Shown here: positions 56,825 through 64,000 of the stretch, one piece after another | Layout of the letters: each line of letters starts with the position of its first letter | Numbering within the stretch: the stretch's first letter is position 1 | Source of the DNA: Serinicoccus kebangsaanensis | GTDB taxonomy: Bacteria; Actinomycetota; Actinomycetes; Actinomycetales; Dermatophilaceae | Direction: 5' to 3' | Assembly: GCF_008919445.1 (NCBI RefSeq) | Contig: NZ_VSLG01000002.1 | Location: 345,313-409,312, forward strand | DNA length: 64,000 bases | The notes under the pieces: generated by a model | Database searches by the model: none | Told to the model about the DNA's origin: nothing | What the model saw: only the letters and a program-made list of their open reading frames with translations | Made by a program: the position numbers and the translations under genes

Positions 56825-58063
56825 TCAGGTGGTCAGGGCCGCCTCGATCCGGTCGGCCGCCGCTGCCGCTCCTCGCTCGGCGCGCACCCGGTCACCGACG
56901 AGGGCGGCAGACCGGCGGAGCGCGGGATCCTCGGTCGCCTCGAACGACCGGCGCAGCGCCTCGACCGACGTCCGACCGACGGGCACCGGCGCGGCACCCG
57001 CCCCGACCTCGTGCACGCGGCGGGCGAAGAATGGCTGGTCCAGGGCGAAGGGCAGCACCACCTGCGGTCGGCCCGAGCGCAGGGCCTCCGCGGTCGTGCC
57101 CGCCCCGCCGTGGTGGGCGATCGCCGCCACCCGGGGGAAGAGCAGGTCGTGCGGCGCGCCGTCGACGACGAGGACGCGCTCGTCAGACGTCTCCGCGAGG
57201 CCGGTGCCGCGCAGCGCGACGACGCGGTGCCCGGCGGCGAGGGCACCCTCGATCGTGTGGCGCAGCGCCTCGCGGGTCTGCTCCAGGCTCTGGCTCCCGA
57301 AGCCGGCGTAGACCGGAGGCGGTCCGTCGGCGAGGAAGCCCTCGAGCGCGGCATCCAGGGTCGTGCCGGGCGGCGAGTCGCGGAAGGGGTAGCCGGTGAG
57401 CACGATCTGCCGGCCGCTGACCCGTCGCGGCGTGATGAGCCGCGGGGTGTGCGCGATGAACGCGGGCACCGTGAGGGTATGCCGGGCCGCCCGCAGGCGC
57501 GGGCCGCGCGGGACGCCGTGCTCGGCGAGGGCGTCGGTGACCGGGGAGCCCATGGCCATGCCGGGACCGAGCCCGCGCAGGCCGTCGACCAGGTTGCGGG
57601 CGGAGCGGCCGGGGCGGGTGGCGAACATGCTGGCGTCACCCCAGACCGACGGGAGTGCGGGGACGAAGAGCATCAGCACCTGCGGGCGCGGGTCGTGCGC
57701 CGCGAGCTGGCCGGCCCAGGGGAAGGTGAGGGCGGTGGAGACGACGGCGTCGTAGCGGGGCCACAGGTCGATGAGCGCCCGGGCGAGCTCGGGCGCCATC
57801 GCCTCGGCCTGGTGGCGCAGGGCGCCGACCTGGCGGCCGATGCTCGCCCCGGCCATCCGCTCGGCGACGGTGCCCTCCCGGTAGATCCGCATCGCGTCGG
57901 CGTGGATCTCCTCGACCTCGAGCCCGGCGGCACGGAGGTGGGGCGCGTAGTCGGTGGAGGCGGTGACGCCGACGTGGTGCCCGCGGGACTGGAGCTCCCG
58001 GCCGACGGCGATCACCGGCTGGTAGTCACCCCGGCTGCCCCCGGCCAGGATCGCGACGCGCAT
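56825..58063 (-). CDS. UGT-like glycosyltransferase
   Basis: A 412-residue GT-B enzyme. The N-terminal domain begins MRVAILAGGSRGDYQPVIAV; the donor-site motif in the C-terminal domain is AIAHHGGAGTTAEALRSGRP followed by QVVLPFALDQPFFARRV, as in sterol and macrolide glycosyltransferases of family 1. No signal or membrane helix. The acceptor is unknown. It is convergent with the phosphotransferase gene (56 nt apart) and divergent from the OsmC-like gene. Confidence 0.9.
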   Translation of the reverse strand: MRVAILAGGSRGDYQPVIAVGRELQSRGHHVGVTASTDYAPHLRAAGLEVEEIHADAMRIYREGTVAERMAGASIGRQVGALRHQAEAMAPELARALIDLWPRYDAVVSTALTFPWAGQLAAHDPRPQVLMLFVPALPSVWGDASMFATRPGRSARNLVDGLRGLGPGMAMGSPVTDALAEHGVPRGPRLRAARHTLTVPAFIAHTPRLITPRRVSGRQIVLTGYPFRDSPPGTTLDAALEGFLADGPPPVYAGFGSQSLEQTREALRHTIEGALAAGHRVVALRGTGLAETSDERVLVVDGAPHDLLFPRVAAIAHHGGAGTTAEALRSGRPQVVLPFALDQPFFARRVHEVGAGAAPVPVGRTSVEALRRSFEATEDPALRRSAALVGDRVRAERGAAAAADRIEAALTT

Positions 58064-58166
58064 ACCTCATCCTGGCATCGGCCGGAGCAGACGTGCGCCA
58101 CGCGGCACTCATGGGCCCTCTGACGAGCCTGCCCCTCGCCGCGCGGACGGGAGTACCGTCAGCACA

Positions 58167-58553
58167 GTGATCCTGTCCTCCCTCGGGGTGCGCGCCACGG
58201 CCGGGACGCTCCGGGCTGCCGACGGGGTCGTGCTGGCTCACGTGTGGACCGAGGAGGGAGTGGTCGCAGGGCCGGCCACCAACGGCGCACAGCTGCTGCA
58301 CCTGGCGGTGGCGCTCTGCGTCCTGAACGACACCTACCGCGAGGCGGAGGCCCTGGGCATCAGGGTGGACGGGATCCGGGTCAGCGCTGACGGAGCCTTC
58401 GACGACGAGTGGCGCTCGACCGGTGTGCGGTATGCCGTGGAGCTCGATTCGCCGGCGGTCGCGGCGGACCGGGACCGGCTCCTCGAACAAGTGGACGCCG
58501 TCGCCGAGATCCCGCGCGCGCTGCGGAGCGCGACGACCGTGACCAGGATGTAG
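58167..58553 (+). CDS. OsmC-family protein
   Basis: A 128-residue OsmC-like protein (PATNGAQLLHLAVALCVLND through RVDGIRVSADGAFDDEWRST). Only one of the two redox cysteines of Ohr/OsmC is seen, in the ALCVLND helix; the second is missing, so peroxidase activity is doubtful. GTG start. Its stop TAG is part of the predicted -10 of the next gene. Confidence 0.82.
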   Translation: MILSSLGVRATAGTLRAADGVVLAHVWTEEGVVAGPATNGAQLLHLAVALCVLNDTYREAEALGIRVDGIRVSADGAFDDEWRSTGVRYAVELDSPAVAADRDRLLEQVDAVAEIPRALRSATTVTRM

Positions 58554-58556
58554 CGT
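58551..58556 (+). promoter_or_regulatory. TAGCGT -10, leaderless promoter of the monooxygenase-like gene
   Basis: TAGCGT lies six nt before the ATG at 58563 and overlaps the upstream stop codon, which indicates a promoter that starts a leaderless transcript at the ATG. No ribosome-binding site is present. Confidence 0.45.
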
Positions 58557-58562
58557 CCGTTC

Positions 58563-58880
58563 ATGACCTTTGCGAATGTGGGCACGCTCGAGGCGGTCCC
58601 TGGCAAGCGGGACGAGCTGGTCGAGATCCTCACGCGTCGCTCGCCCGATCTCGCGGAGGCGGGGTGCCTGCTCTACGAGGTCGGCGTGAGCGAGGAGCAG
58701 CCGGACACCGTCTTCGTGGCCGAGCTGTGGACGTCCGCCGAGGCCCACCAGGCGTCGCTGGGCCTGGAGAGCGTGCAGTCGGCGATCCAGGAGGCGCGGC
58801 CGCTGCTGTCGGGCCAGATGGGCGGGTTCCGGTTCGACGTCGTGGGGTCGCCGCTGCGAGATCGACCGGGAGATGCCTAG
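58563..58880 (+). CDS. Antibiotic biosynthesis monooxygenase (ABM) domain protein
   Basis: A 105-residue dimeric alpha/beta-barrel-type protein: TFANVGTLEAVPGKRDELVE, then GCLLYEVGVSEEQPDTVFVA, ELWTSAEAHQASLG. This is the ABM fold, found in quinol monooxygenases and haem-degrading proteins. The reaction is not assigned. It overlaps the following gene by 8 nt. Confidence 0.88.
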   Translation: MTFANVGTLEAVPGKRDELVEILTRRSPDLAEAGCLLYEVGVSEEQPDTVFVAELWTSAEAHQASLGLESVQSAIQEARPLLSGQMGGFRFDVVGSPLRDRPGDA

Positions 58881-59346
58881 CGCCTCGACCGGAGGCCGCC
58901 GGTCAGGTCGTGCCCGTCGGGTCGTCGTGGCCGGTGCGGCCGCCGCCGTCGTCGCATTGGCAGGTGTGGCGTTGCTGGGTCCGCGCGCGCATCCGGACCA
59001 CGGGGAGATCGTCGACACCTTCGAGGTGCCCTCGTCGACCTGGATGGGGTTGAGCGGGATGGCCGCTCAGGTGCAGGGGACCCTGGAGCTCGACGAGGGC
59101 TGTCCGGTCCTGGTCACCGAGGAGGTGGGCCACGGTATCCTGGTCCTCCCGTGGGCGGTGGGTGTCACCTACGCGGACGGCACCCGGGGTGTCGTCCATC
59201 GCGTCACCGGTGGGGTGTATGCCGTGGAGGGCGGCGTCATCGACGCCGCCGGCGGGTGGGACGAGCCGAGCTCGGGCGGAGACTGGCGACCGGCCTGCGA
59301 GGGCAGCGACCTCCAGGCCAACATCCTCGTCAACAGCTGGCCGTGA
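58873..59346 (+). CDS. Exported or membrane-anchored protein of unknown function
   Basis: A 157-residue protein with an N-terminal basic stretch and helix (RRVVVAGAAAAVVALAGVAL). The remaining part has two cysteines (DEGCPVLV, RPACEGSD) and is probably a small beta-rich extracytoplasmic domain. Family not recognised. The ATG lies inside the end of the ABM gene, so the two are coupled. It faces a lipoprotein gene at its 3' end (44 nt). Confidence 0.65.
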   Translation: MPSASTGGRRSGRARRVVVAGAAAAVVALAGVALLGPRAHPDHGEIVDTFEVPSSTWMGLSGMAAQVQGTLELDEGCPVLVTEEVGHGILVLPWAVGVTYADGTRGVVHRVTGGVYAVEGGVIDAAGGWDEPSSGGDWRPACEGSDLQANILVNSWP

Positions 59347-59390
59347 GACCTGACCGCGTCCTGCACGTCGACCCGAGCGGCGCCCCCGCC

Positions 59391-60032
59391 CTACTGCGGC
59401 GAGCCGAGTGCTTTCAGGACCGCGCCACCGCCGTCCAGCACGCCACCCACCGTGCCGTCCTGGTCATCAGCGCCGGGCGGTGTCGAGTGCGGGTCGTCAG
59501 TGAGACGGACGGTGCGGCAGCCGTACTCGTCGACGACCACACCGGTGAGGTCTCCTTCGTGGCTGTAAGAGACCATCCACCGCGGGCCGAGGTCCGCGTT
59601 GCACCCCTGTTGCGGATTGGGCAGGGTCAGGTCGTCCAGTGCGGCCTCGAGGGCCGGCAGGTCCTCCGGCGCGACAGGTCGGGGCTCCCCGCTATGCCGC
59701 CATCCCAGGACGGTGCCGTTGGTGTTGTCCGAGTCGCGGTCGAAGAAGTCGTACCGGCAGAGCCATGCTTCCTCAGGCTCCAGGAGGTGGGGGAGCTGCT
59801 CGGCAGGGCTGGTCGCACCGAAGCCGTGACCCGAAGGGTCTTCGCCCGTGGGCAGCTCAGCGGGGCAGGGGTCGCCGTCCGCCGCGGTCAGCTCCCCGGG
59901 TCGCACCGTGGGCGGGTCCGCGGTCCCGGCCCAGAGCTGGCCACACCCCGTGACCGCCAGCGCTGCTGCGACCGCGCCGAGCGCCGTGGCAGCGCGGGCA
60001 CTGGCCAGTCTGGGGGCGTTCGGCGCAGGCAT
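59391..60032 (-). CDS. Lipoprotein of unknown function
   Basis: A 213-residue protein with a lipobox (ALAVTGCGQLWAG), so it is lipid-anchored outside the membrane. The mature part has four cysteines (DPCPAELP, WLCRYDFF, QGCNADLG, YGCRTVRL) and a Pro/Asp-rich N-terminal part; the sequence is characteristic of actinobacterial secreted lipoproteins without known function. ATG 60032 is preferred, with a basic n-region and a hydrophobic core. The haloacetate-dehalogenase-like gene is divergent. Confidence 0.8.
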   Translation of the reverse strand: MPAPNAPRLASARAATALGAVAAALAVTGCGQLWAGTADPPTVRPGELTAADGDPCPAELPTGEDPSGHGFGATSPAEQLPHLLEPEEAWLCRYDFFDRDSDNTNGTVLGWRHSGEPRPVAPEDLPALEAALDDLTLPNPQQGCNADLGPRWMVSYSHEGDLTGVVVDEYGCRTVRLTDDPHSTPPGADDQDGTVGGVLDGGGAVLKALGSPQ

Positions 60033-60158
60033 GATCCCGAAACCATCCCACAGGTCCGGTGCCAGGAGGCCTCGCTCACGGTGACGCACGAGCAGCCCCG
60101 CCACCGGAGCGAGCGACGCCGGAAGGGAAAGCGTCTGCCGCGATGGTTGGATGTGGTC

Positions 60159-61031
60159 GTGGCAATCTTCGACGGCTTCGCGCTCGAGCAGGTGCGGGTC
60201 GGCGAGGACGTGGTCCTGCGCGTGCGTCACGGCGGGGAGGGACCGGCGGTCGTCCTGCTGCACGGCCATCCGCGCACGCACACGACGTGGCACGCGGTGG
60301 CTCCACGACTGGTCGAGGCAGGCCTGACGGTCGTGTGCCCCGACCTGCGGGGCTACGGCCAGTCCGTCGGACCGGAGCCTGACGCTGACCACCGTGCATA
60401 CAGTGATCGGGCCATGGCCGGCGACATCGTGGCCCTCATGTCGCGCCTGGGTCACGAGCGGTTCGCGCTCGTCGGTCACGATCGAGGCAGCTATGTCGCC
60501 TATCGCACGGCTCTGGATCACCCGGAGCGGGTCACCTCCCTGGGCGTGCTCGACAGCGTCCCGATCCTCGAGGCGCTCGAGCGTGCCGATGCGCACTTCG
60601 CCGAGGCGTGGTGGCACTGGTTCTTCTTCGCCTCCGAGCAGGCGGAGCGGGTGATCACCGCAGACCCCCTCGCCTGGTACGAGTTGGACGCCGCAGCGAT
60701 GGGCCGGGAGAACTACGAGGACGCGGTCGCGGCGGTCGGCGACCCGCGCACCGTCCGGGCCATGCTCGAGGACTACCGCGCGGGGCTCCACATCGACCGC
60801 GCCGCGGATGAAGCCGACCGTGCGGTATGCCGGAAGATCAGCTGCCCCACCCTCGTCGCCTGGTCGAGCCGGGACGACATGGAGTCTCTGTATGGCGATC
60901 CCGTCGCGGTCTGGCGGCCCTGGTGCGAGGCGGAGCCCGTGTCCGGAGTTGTCGAGTCCGGTCATCACATGGCGGAGGAGAATCCGGAGCAGCTGGCGAC
61001 CCTGCTATCCCACTTCCTCGTAGGGCAGTAG
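60159..61031 (+). CDS. Haloacetate-dehalogenase-like alpha/beta hydrolase
   Basis: About 290 residues. The oxyanion motif is VVLLHGHPRTHTTWHAVAPR, the nucleophile is an aspartate in ALVGHDRGSYVAYRTALDHP, and the cap motif AEAWWHWFFFASEQAERVI matches haloacetate dehalogenases and related epoxide hydrolases. The histidine is in VVESGHHMAEENPEQL. It should cleave haloacids or epoxides by an alkyl-enzyme ester. GTG 60159 is assumed; in-frame GTG 60153 is an alternative and no ribosome-binding site is clear. It has a Leu/Val-rich middle but no membrane helix. Confidence 0.85.
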   Translation: MAIFDGFALEQVRVGEDVVLRVRHGGEGPAVVLLHGHPRTHTTWHAVAPRLVEAGLTVVCPDLRGYGQSVGPEPDADHRAYSDRAMAGDIVALMSRLGHERFALVGHDRGSYVAYRTALDHPERVTSLGVLDSVPILEALERADAHFAEAWWHWFFFASEQAERVITADPLAWYELDAAAMGRENYEDAVAAVGDPRTVRAMLEDYRAGLHIDRAADEADRAVCRKISCPTLVAWSSRDDMESLYGDPVAVWRPWCEAEPVSGVVESGHHMAEENPEQLATLLSHFLVGQ

Positions 61032-61055
61032 CTGGTGGGCAGACGCGATGGTCCG

Positions 61056-61589
61056 GTGAGCCTGGAGTTCCGCCAGGCTCGACCCGACGACGCCGCGGCA
61101 GCACAGGCCGCCTACCGGCAGATCATCGACCACCTCGCGGCGACAGCGGTGATCCCGCACTGGCATACCGAGAACCGCCCGACCCCGTCCGAGGTCCAGG
61201 GGTGGGTCGAAGCCGGAGAGCTGTACCTCGCCGTAGACCAGAGGGGTGAGCGGATCGCCGGCCTGGTGGCCCTGAACCACGATGCAACCAGCGCATACCG
61301 GCATGCGTCGTGGGCCGTCGAGGCGTCCCCCGGTGAGGTGCTCGTCGTCCACGCCTTGGGTGTATGCCCGGACTTCCTGCGCCAAGGTGTCGCACGCTTT
61401 CTCGTCGACGCGTCGCTGGACGTCGCCAGGGAGAAGGGGTGCCGAGTGGTCCGGCTGGACACCTACGTCGAGAACGCTGCCGCCCGCCTGTTGTACGCCC
61501 GGTGCGGCTTCACCGATCTCGGAGTCCACACGCTGCACTACGAAGGGACCGAGCTGAGCCAGTTCCATCTCTTCGAGCGCGTGCTCTAG
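61056..61589 (+). CDS. GNAT-family N-acetyltransferase
   Basis: About 177 residues from GTG 61056 (GTG 61035 is also possible). The acetyl-CoA-binding motif is LGVCPDFLRQGVARFLVDAS (Q/RxxGxA/G), and the C-terminal part LDTYVENAAARLLYARCGFT completes the GNAT fold. The substrate is unknown. It ends 31 nt before the broken antitoxin remnant. Confidence 0.88.
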   Translation: MSLEFRQARPDDAAAAQAAYRQIIDHLAATAVIPHWHTENRPTPSEVQGWVEAGELYLAVDQRGERIAGLVALNHDATSAYRHASWAVEASPGEVLVVHALGVCPDFLRQGVARFLVDASLDVAREKGCRVVRLDTYVENAAARLLYARCGFTDLGVHTLHYEGTELSQFHLFERVL

Positions 61590-61620
61590 CGCTGCGATAC
61601 CAAAGTGACACCATCACCGC

Positions 61621-61712
61621 ATGGCCATGACTTTGACGAGGAGCGGGTGCACGAGTTGTCCGCCCGTGGGCGAGAGCGGTGGGCGGATCTGCTCGAGCGT
61701 CTTGGGCGCTGA
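61621..61712 (+). pseudogene. Internally deleted antitoxin gene
   Basis: ATG 61621 starts MAMTLT, the usual opening of ribbon-helix-helix antitoxins, but the frame is lost at once. In the neighbouring frame, from about 61623, the residues DFDEERVHELSARGRERWAD then LLERLGR run to a TGA at 61710-61712; this is a typical C-terminal antitoxin tail that binds a Fic/Doc toxin. An out-of-frame deletion appears to have removed the DNA-binding domain. A GTG at 61605 could still express a 35-residue tail peptide. It is followed after 3 nt by the toxin gene. Confidence 0.6.
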
Positions 61713-61715
61713 TCC

Positions 61716-62075
61716 TTGGAGTACCTGACCACCGAGGACCTGCTCGCCCAAGCGGCGGACCTGCATGTGGGGACGGTCCAGGATGTCGGACTGCTGGACT
61801 CTGCGGCCCACCGACCCAGCGCCACCGTGTTCGGGCGTGAGGCCTACCCGGGCGTCGATGCCAAGGCGGGCGCGCTGTTGGAGTCCGTCGTCGTCCACCA
61901 TCCACTTGTCGATGGCAACAAGCGGCTGGGATGGCTCGCGGTAGTGGTGTTCTACGGACTCAACGGCACCGATCTCCAAGCACCTGACGATGACGCGTAC
62001 GACCTGGTCGTCGCCGTAGCCGGTGGCATCGCTGACCATCGTGTCGCGACCCGCCACCTGGCCAAGTGGCACTAG
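61716..62075 (+). CDS. doc: Doc-type Fic-domain toxin
   Basis: A 119-residue toxin with a TTG start three nt after the antitoxin remnant. The Fic motif HPLVDGNKR (H62 onward) matches the Doc form HxFx(D/N)GNKR, with Leu in place of the usual Phe. Doc phosphorylates elongation factor Tu with ATP and stops translation. With the antitoxin broken the toxin should be poorly tolerated, so it is either silent, weakly translated (TTG), held by the residual antitoxin tail, or inactive through the F-to-L change. Confidence 0.85.
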   Translation: MEYLTTEDLLAQAADLHVGTVQDVGLLDSAAHRPSATVFGREAYPGVDAKAGALLESVVVHHPLVDGNKRLGWLAVVVFYGLNGTDLQAPDDDAYDLVVAVAGGIADHRVATRHLAKWH

Positions 62076-62108
62076 CTCGGACCTGGTCGGGGCCGCTTGA
62101 GCGGGGGA

Positions 62109-63362
62109 TCACTCCCAGGGCATGTCCCGCAGGATGTCCTGCGGGCGGGCCAGCACGGTGTAGAAGAACCATGACGCCGAGGCGCAGGCGACCATGATGG
62201 CCGCCATCGGCACCGCCGAGTCGACCCCGAAGAGCCCGCTGACCGGTGAGATGAGCGCGCCGAAGACGAAGTTCGTCGCCCCGAGCAGGGCGGCAGCCGC
62301 TCCGGCCCGCTCGCCGTGGTCGGCCAGCGCGATGCTCGGGCTGTTGGGCATGACGAAGCCCACCGAGCCCATCAGCAGGACGATGCCGCCGACGATGGCC
62401 CACACGCTGAGGTCCACCAGGGCGGCGGTGAGCAGGGCCAGAGCGATGGCCAGCATCGAGGGCAGCGCCACGCGCAGCACCGAGGCCGGGTGCACCGTGC
62501 GCACCAGAGACCCGTTGACCTGGCTGGTGACGGTCAGCGCTCCTGCGCCGGCGGCGAAGACCAGGGCGTACTGCTGGGTGGTCATCCCATACAGCCCCTG
62601 GAAGACGAAGGTCGCGCTGGAGATGTAGGCGAACAGGCAGCCCATGGCGGTGCACGCGGTCAGGACCAGGCCGACGTAGCGTCGGTCCGAGAGCAGCACA
62701 CGGTAGCTGGCCCACAGGGTCCGCGGACCGAAGTGGCGCCGTCTCTGCGGCGGCAGGGTCTCCTTGACGAAGACCAGCGCCAGCACCGCCAGCAGCAGCC
62801 CGAAGGCTCCCAGCGCCCAGAAGATGGTCCGCCAGGTGCCGAAGGTCAGGAACTGGGCGCCCAGCGTCGGCGCCAGGATCGGGGCCACGCCGACCACCAG
62901 GAAGAGCCGGGAGATGAAGGTCGCCATCCGGGAGCCGCTGTAGAGGTCGCGGACCATGGCCTGGGACAGCACCATCCCGGCCGCACCGGTCAAGCCCTGC
63001 ACGAAGCGCAGCAGCAGCAGCACCTCGATCGAGGAGGAGATCGCGATCGCCACCGAGACCAAGACGTATACGGTCAGCGACGCGATCAGGGGTCGGCGCC
63101 GGCCGAAGGAGTCCGACAACGCCCCGATCGCGAGCTGGCCGGTGGCGAGCCCGACCAGGGTCGCGGTCAGGGTCAGCTGCACCGTCGCCTCGGTCGTGGC
63201 CAGGTCGTCCACGACGGCCGGGAAGGCCGCGAGATACATGTCGATCGTCAGCGGGCCGATCGCGACGAGCGCCCCGAACAGCAGAAGTCGGCCCAGCGGG
63301 GAGGGTTCGGTGCTGGGCCGGGAAGGTGCGGGGGCTGCTGCGACGGGAGCTGATCTCACCAC
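62109..63362 (-). CDS. MFS drug exporter, Bcr/CflA type
   Basis: A 417-residue transporter with twelve predicted helices. The first loop motif is IGALSDSFGRRRPLIASLTV (MFS motif A, GxLaDrxGrrxxl), and the family motif RFVQGLTGAAGMVLSQAMVR of Bcr/CflA is present in helix 4. It exports drugs such as bicyclomycin or sulphonamides using the proton gradient; the substrate is not assigned. GTG start at 63362; GTG 63359 is also possible. Divergent from the last small gene. Confidence 0.92.
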   Translation of the reverse strand: MVRSAPVAAAPAPSRPSTEPSPLGRLLLFGALVAIGPLTIDMYLAAFPAVVDDLATTEATVQLTLTATLVGLATGQLAIGALSDSFGRRRPLIASLTVYVLVSVAIAISSSIEVLLLLRFVQGLTGAAGMVLSQAMVRDLYSGSRMATFISRLFLVVGVAPILAPTLGAQFLTFGTWRTIFWALGAFGLLLAVLALVFVKETLPPQRRRHFGPRTLWASYRVLLSDRRYVGLVLTACTAMGCLFAYISSATFVFQGLYGMTTQQYALVFAAGAGALTVTSQVNGSLVRTVHPASVLRVALPSMLAIALALLTAALVDLSVWAIVGGIVLLMGSVGFVMPNSPSIALADHGERAGAAAALLGATNFVFGALISPVSGLFGVDSAVPMAAIMVACASASWFFYTVLARPQDILRDMPWE

Positions 63363-63442
63363 GGGGACAAGATGGGTGCCCTCCTCGATATTCCCGGCAG
63401 CGGGCGCGGACGCCGCAGCTGCCCGGGTGGCACCATGCGTGT

Positions 63443-63820
63443 GTGGATGCGGTCCTTCGACAGGCGCTGGAGCCGATTCTGCGTGACCTCAGGCGCGGTG
63501 GCTTGGACGCACCAAGGATCGAGGACCGCGAGTGGACCGGTGACTCCGAGACCCCGTCGGCCATGTTGTGGGGCTCCGACGTCGGCTCGGGCGTCTCGGT
63601 GTTGCGCTCTGCGTCGCCAGCTGAACGGATCGCGGACATGGCGGACCAGGTCCAGGAGTGGGCAATCGAGGATCAGCTCTGGCAAACCGGGGCAACCAAC
63701 TGGCCGCGCTGCCCTGCTCACCCAGATACCCATCCGCTCAGGGCGGCCGCGGTCAACGACCAAGCAGTCTGGGTATGTCCCCGAGGTCGCGAGGTTGTCG
63801 CTTGCATCGGTGAAGCCTAA
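63443..63820 (+). CDS. Small protein of unknown function
   Basis: About 125 residues from GTG 63443 (VDAVLRQALEPILRDLRRGG). The C-terminal part has CPAHPDTHPLRAAAVNDQAV WVCP, a C-x-H...C pattern that may bind zinc. The start is suggested by CACCAT at 63431-63436, a possible -10. Family not recognised. A terminator-like stem lies 27 nt after its stop. Confidence 0.6.
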   Translation: MDAVLRQALEPILRDLRRGGLDAPRIEDREWTGDSETPSAMLWGSDVGSGVSVLRSASPAERIADMADQVQEWAIEDQLWQTGATNWPRCPAHPDTHPLRAAAVNDQAVWVCPRGREVVACIGEA

Positions 63821-63846
63821 GGGTGCCCTTCGCATGCCGCACGCGG

Positions 63847-63870
63847 GGTAGCGCGCGATTCGACGCTACC
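63847..63870 (+). terminator. Intrinsic terminator-like stem-loop
   Basis: GGTAGCG (63847-63853) and CGCTACC (63864-63870) form a perfect 7-bp stem with a 10-nt loop, followed by TTGTCGTTGT, which is weakly T-rich. It lies just after the small protein gene and probably ends its transcript. Confidence 0.5.
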
Positions 63871-64000
63871 TTGTCGTTGTGGGCATTCGACCCCTGGTTC
63901 TCGCTGACGTCGGGTGGGTGGCAGGTCAAGCCCAGTGGAGTGGTGTAGCGCTGTGATCCCTCGTTTGGGTTCAGGTGGTGAGGGCGGGTAGGTGATCAGC
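63871..64000. other. No gene seen at the window end
   Basis: No convincing reading frame or RNA gene is visible. From about 63935 the sequence changes character (AGTGGTGTAGCGCTGTGATC, then a T/G-rich stretch), which could be the outer end of an insertion sequence whose body lies beyond the window, but no target-site duplication or inverted partner can be checked here. Confidence 0.25.

Noticed and set aside
63935..64000. Left end of an insertion sequence
   Set aside because: The composition changes, but no terminal inverted repeat partner, target duplication or transposase is within the window.
1..64000. tRNA, rRNA, riboswitch or replication origin
   Set aside because: I looked for tRNA-like cloverleaf ends, conserved riboswitch cores and DnaA-box clusters in the gaps and saw none that I could support.

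Overview
The window is about 64 kb of very GC-rich DNA (around 73% by eye) with dense actinobacterial gene content: mycothiol-dependent isomerase-type enzyme, cytochrome bd operon with a fused CydDC, CsoR-CopZ-CopA copper module, SigE-type ECF sigma factor, ATGA/GTGA overlaps between neighbours and many leaderless TANNNT-N6/7-start promoters. It looks like a chromosome segment of a Micrococcales actinobacterium, possibly near Intrasporangiaceae/Ornithinimicrobiaceae; that placement is an impression from gene content, not a computed result. I see no rRNA, tRNA, CRISPR array, complete insertion sequence or prophage.

Layout. 1-7 kb: end of serS, a DesK/NarL-type two-component pair, a NatAB-like ABC exporter, a HAD phosphatase, a SpoU-type RNA methyltransferase and a VOC protein. 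7-11 kb: an alpha/beta hydrolase divergent from an EXLDI regulator-DrrAB-like exporter unit, then an Imm5-like/DUF6194 pair divergent from a twin-domain MerR regulator. 11.7-14.7 kb: csoR-copZ-copA with a CsoR operator. 14.8-17.4 kb: a large three-helix membrane protein of unknown function. 17.3-19.7 kb: purB-barstar-T1-type RNase, all joined by 4-nt overlaps. 19.8-21 kb: a small membrane protein/HTH pair behind a double operator. 21-28.4 kb: blaI-M56 peptidase-cydA-cydB-cydDC. 28.5-34.5 kb: galE, an acyltransferase-like membrane protein, a gamma-glutamyltransferase lipoprotein, RDD protein, mycothiol-type enzyme and deaminase. 34.6-44.3 kb: a four-gene FtsX/MacB-like ABC system next to an ECF sigma/anti-sigma-like pair. 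44.6-52.8 kb: phenylacetate genes paaK, paaI, paaH divergent from paaN, with a pseudogene, a MerR regulator and a hairpin-flanked AbiEi/DUF559 nuclease-like gene between them. 52.8-64 kb: NUDIX, hydrolases, deoD, kinase-like and glycosyltransferase genes, small proteins, an orphaned Doc toxin with a broken antitoxin, and an MFS pump.

The most unusual layer is not a gene but repeats. (i) The hexamer GTATGC/GCATAC occurs roughly 75-80 times, in and between genes and in different reading frames, forcing rare codons; it resembles a highly iterated motif such as cyanobacterial HIP1. (ii) At least five families of short palindromes or tandem repeats sit at gene ends: a 58-64 bp palindrome that also occurs in frame inside CydDC; a 32-bp tandem family at three loci; a 22-bp tandem family at two loci; a 52-bp hairpin family bracketing the AbiEi/DUF559 gene; and single palindromes at 34.5 and 44.4 kb. 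The hairpin-bracketed nuclease-like gene is the best candidate for an undescribed mobile or repeat-associated unit.
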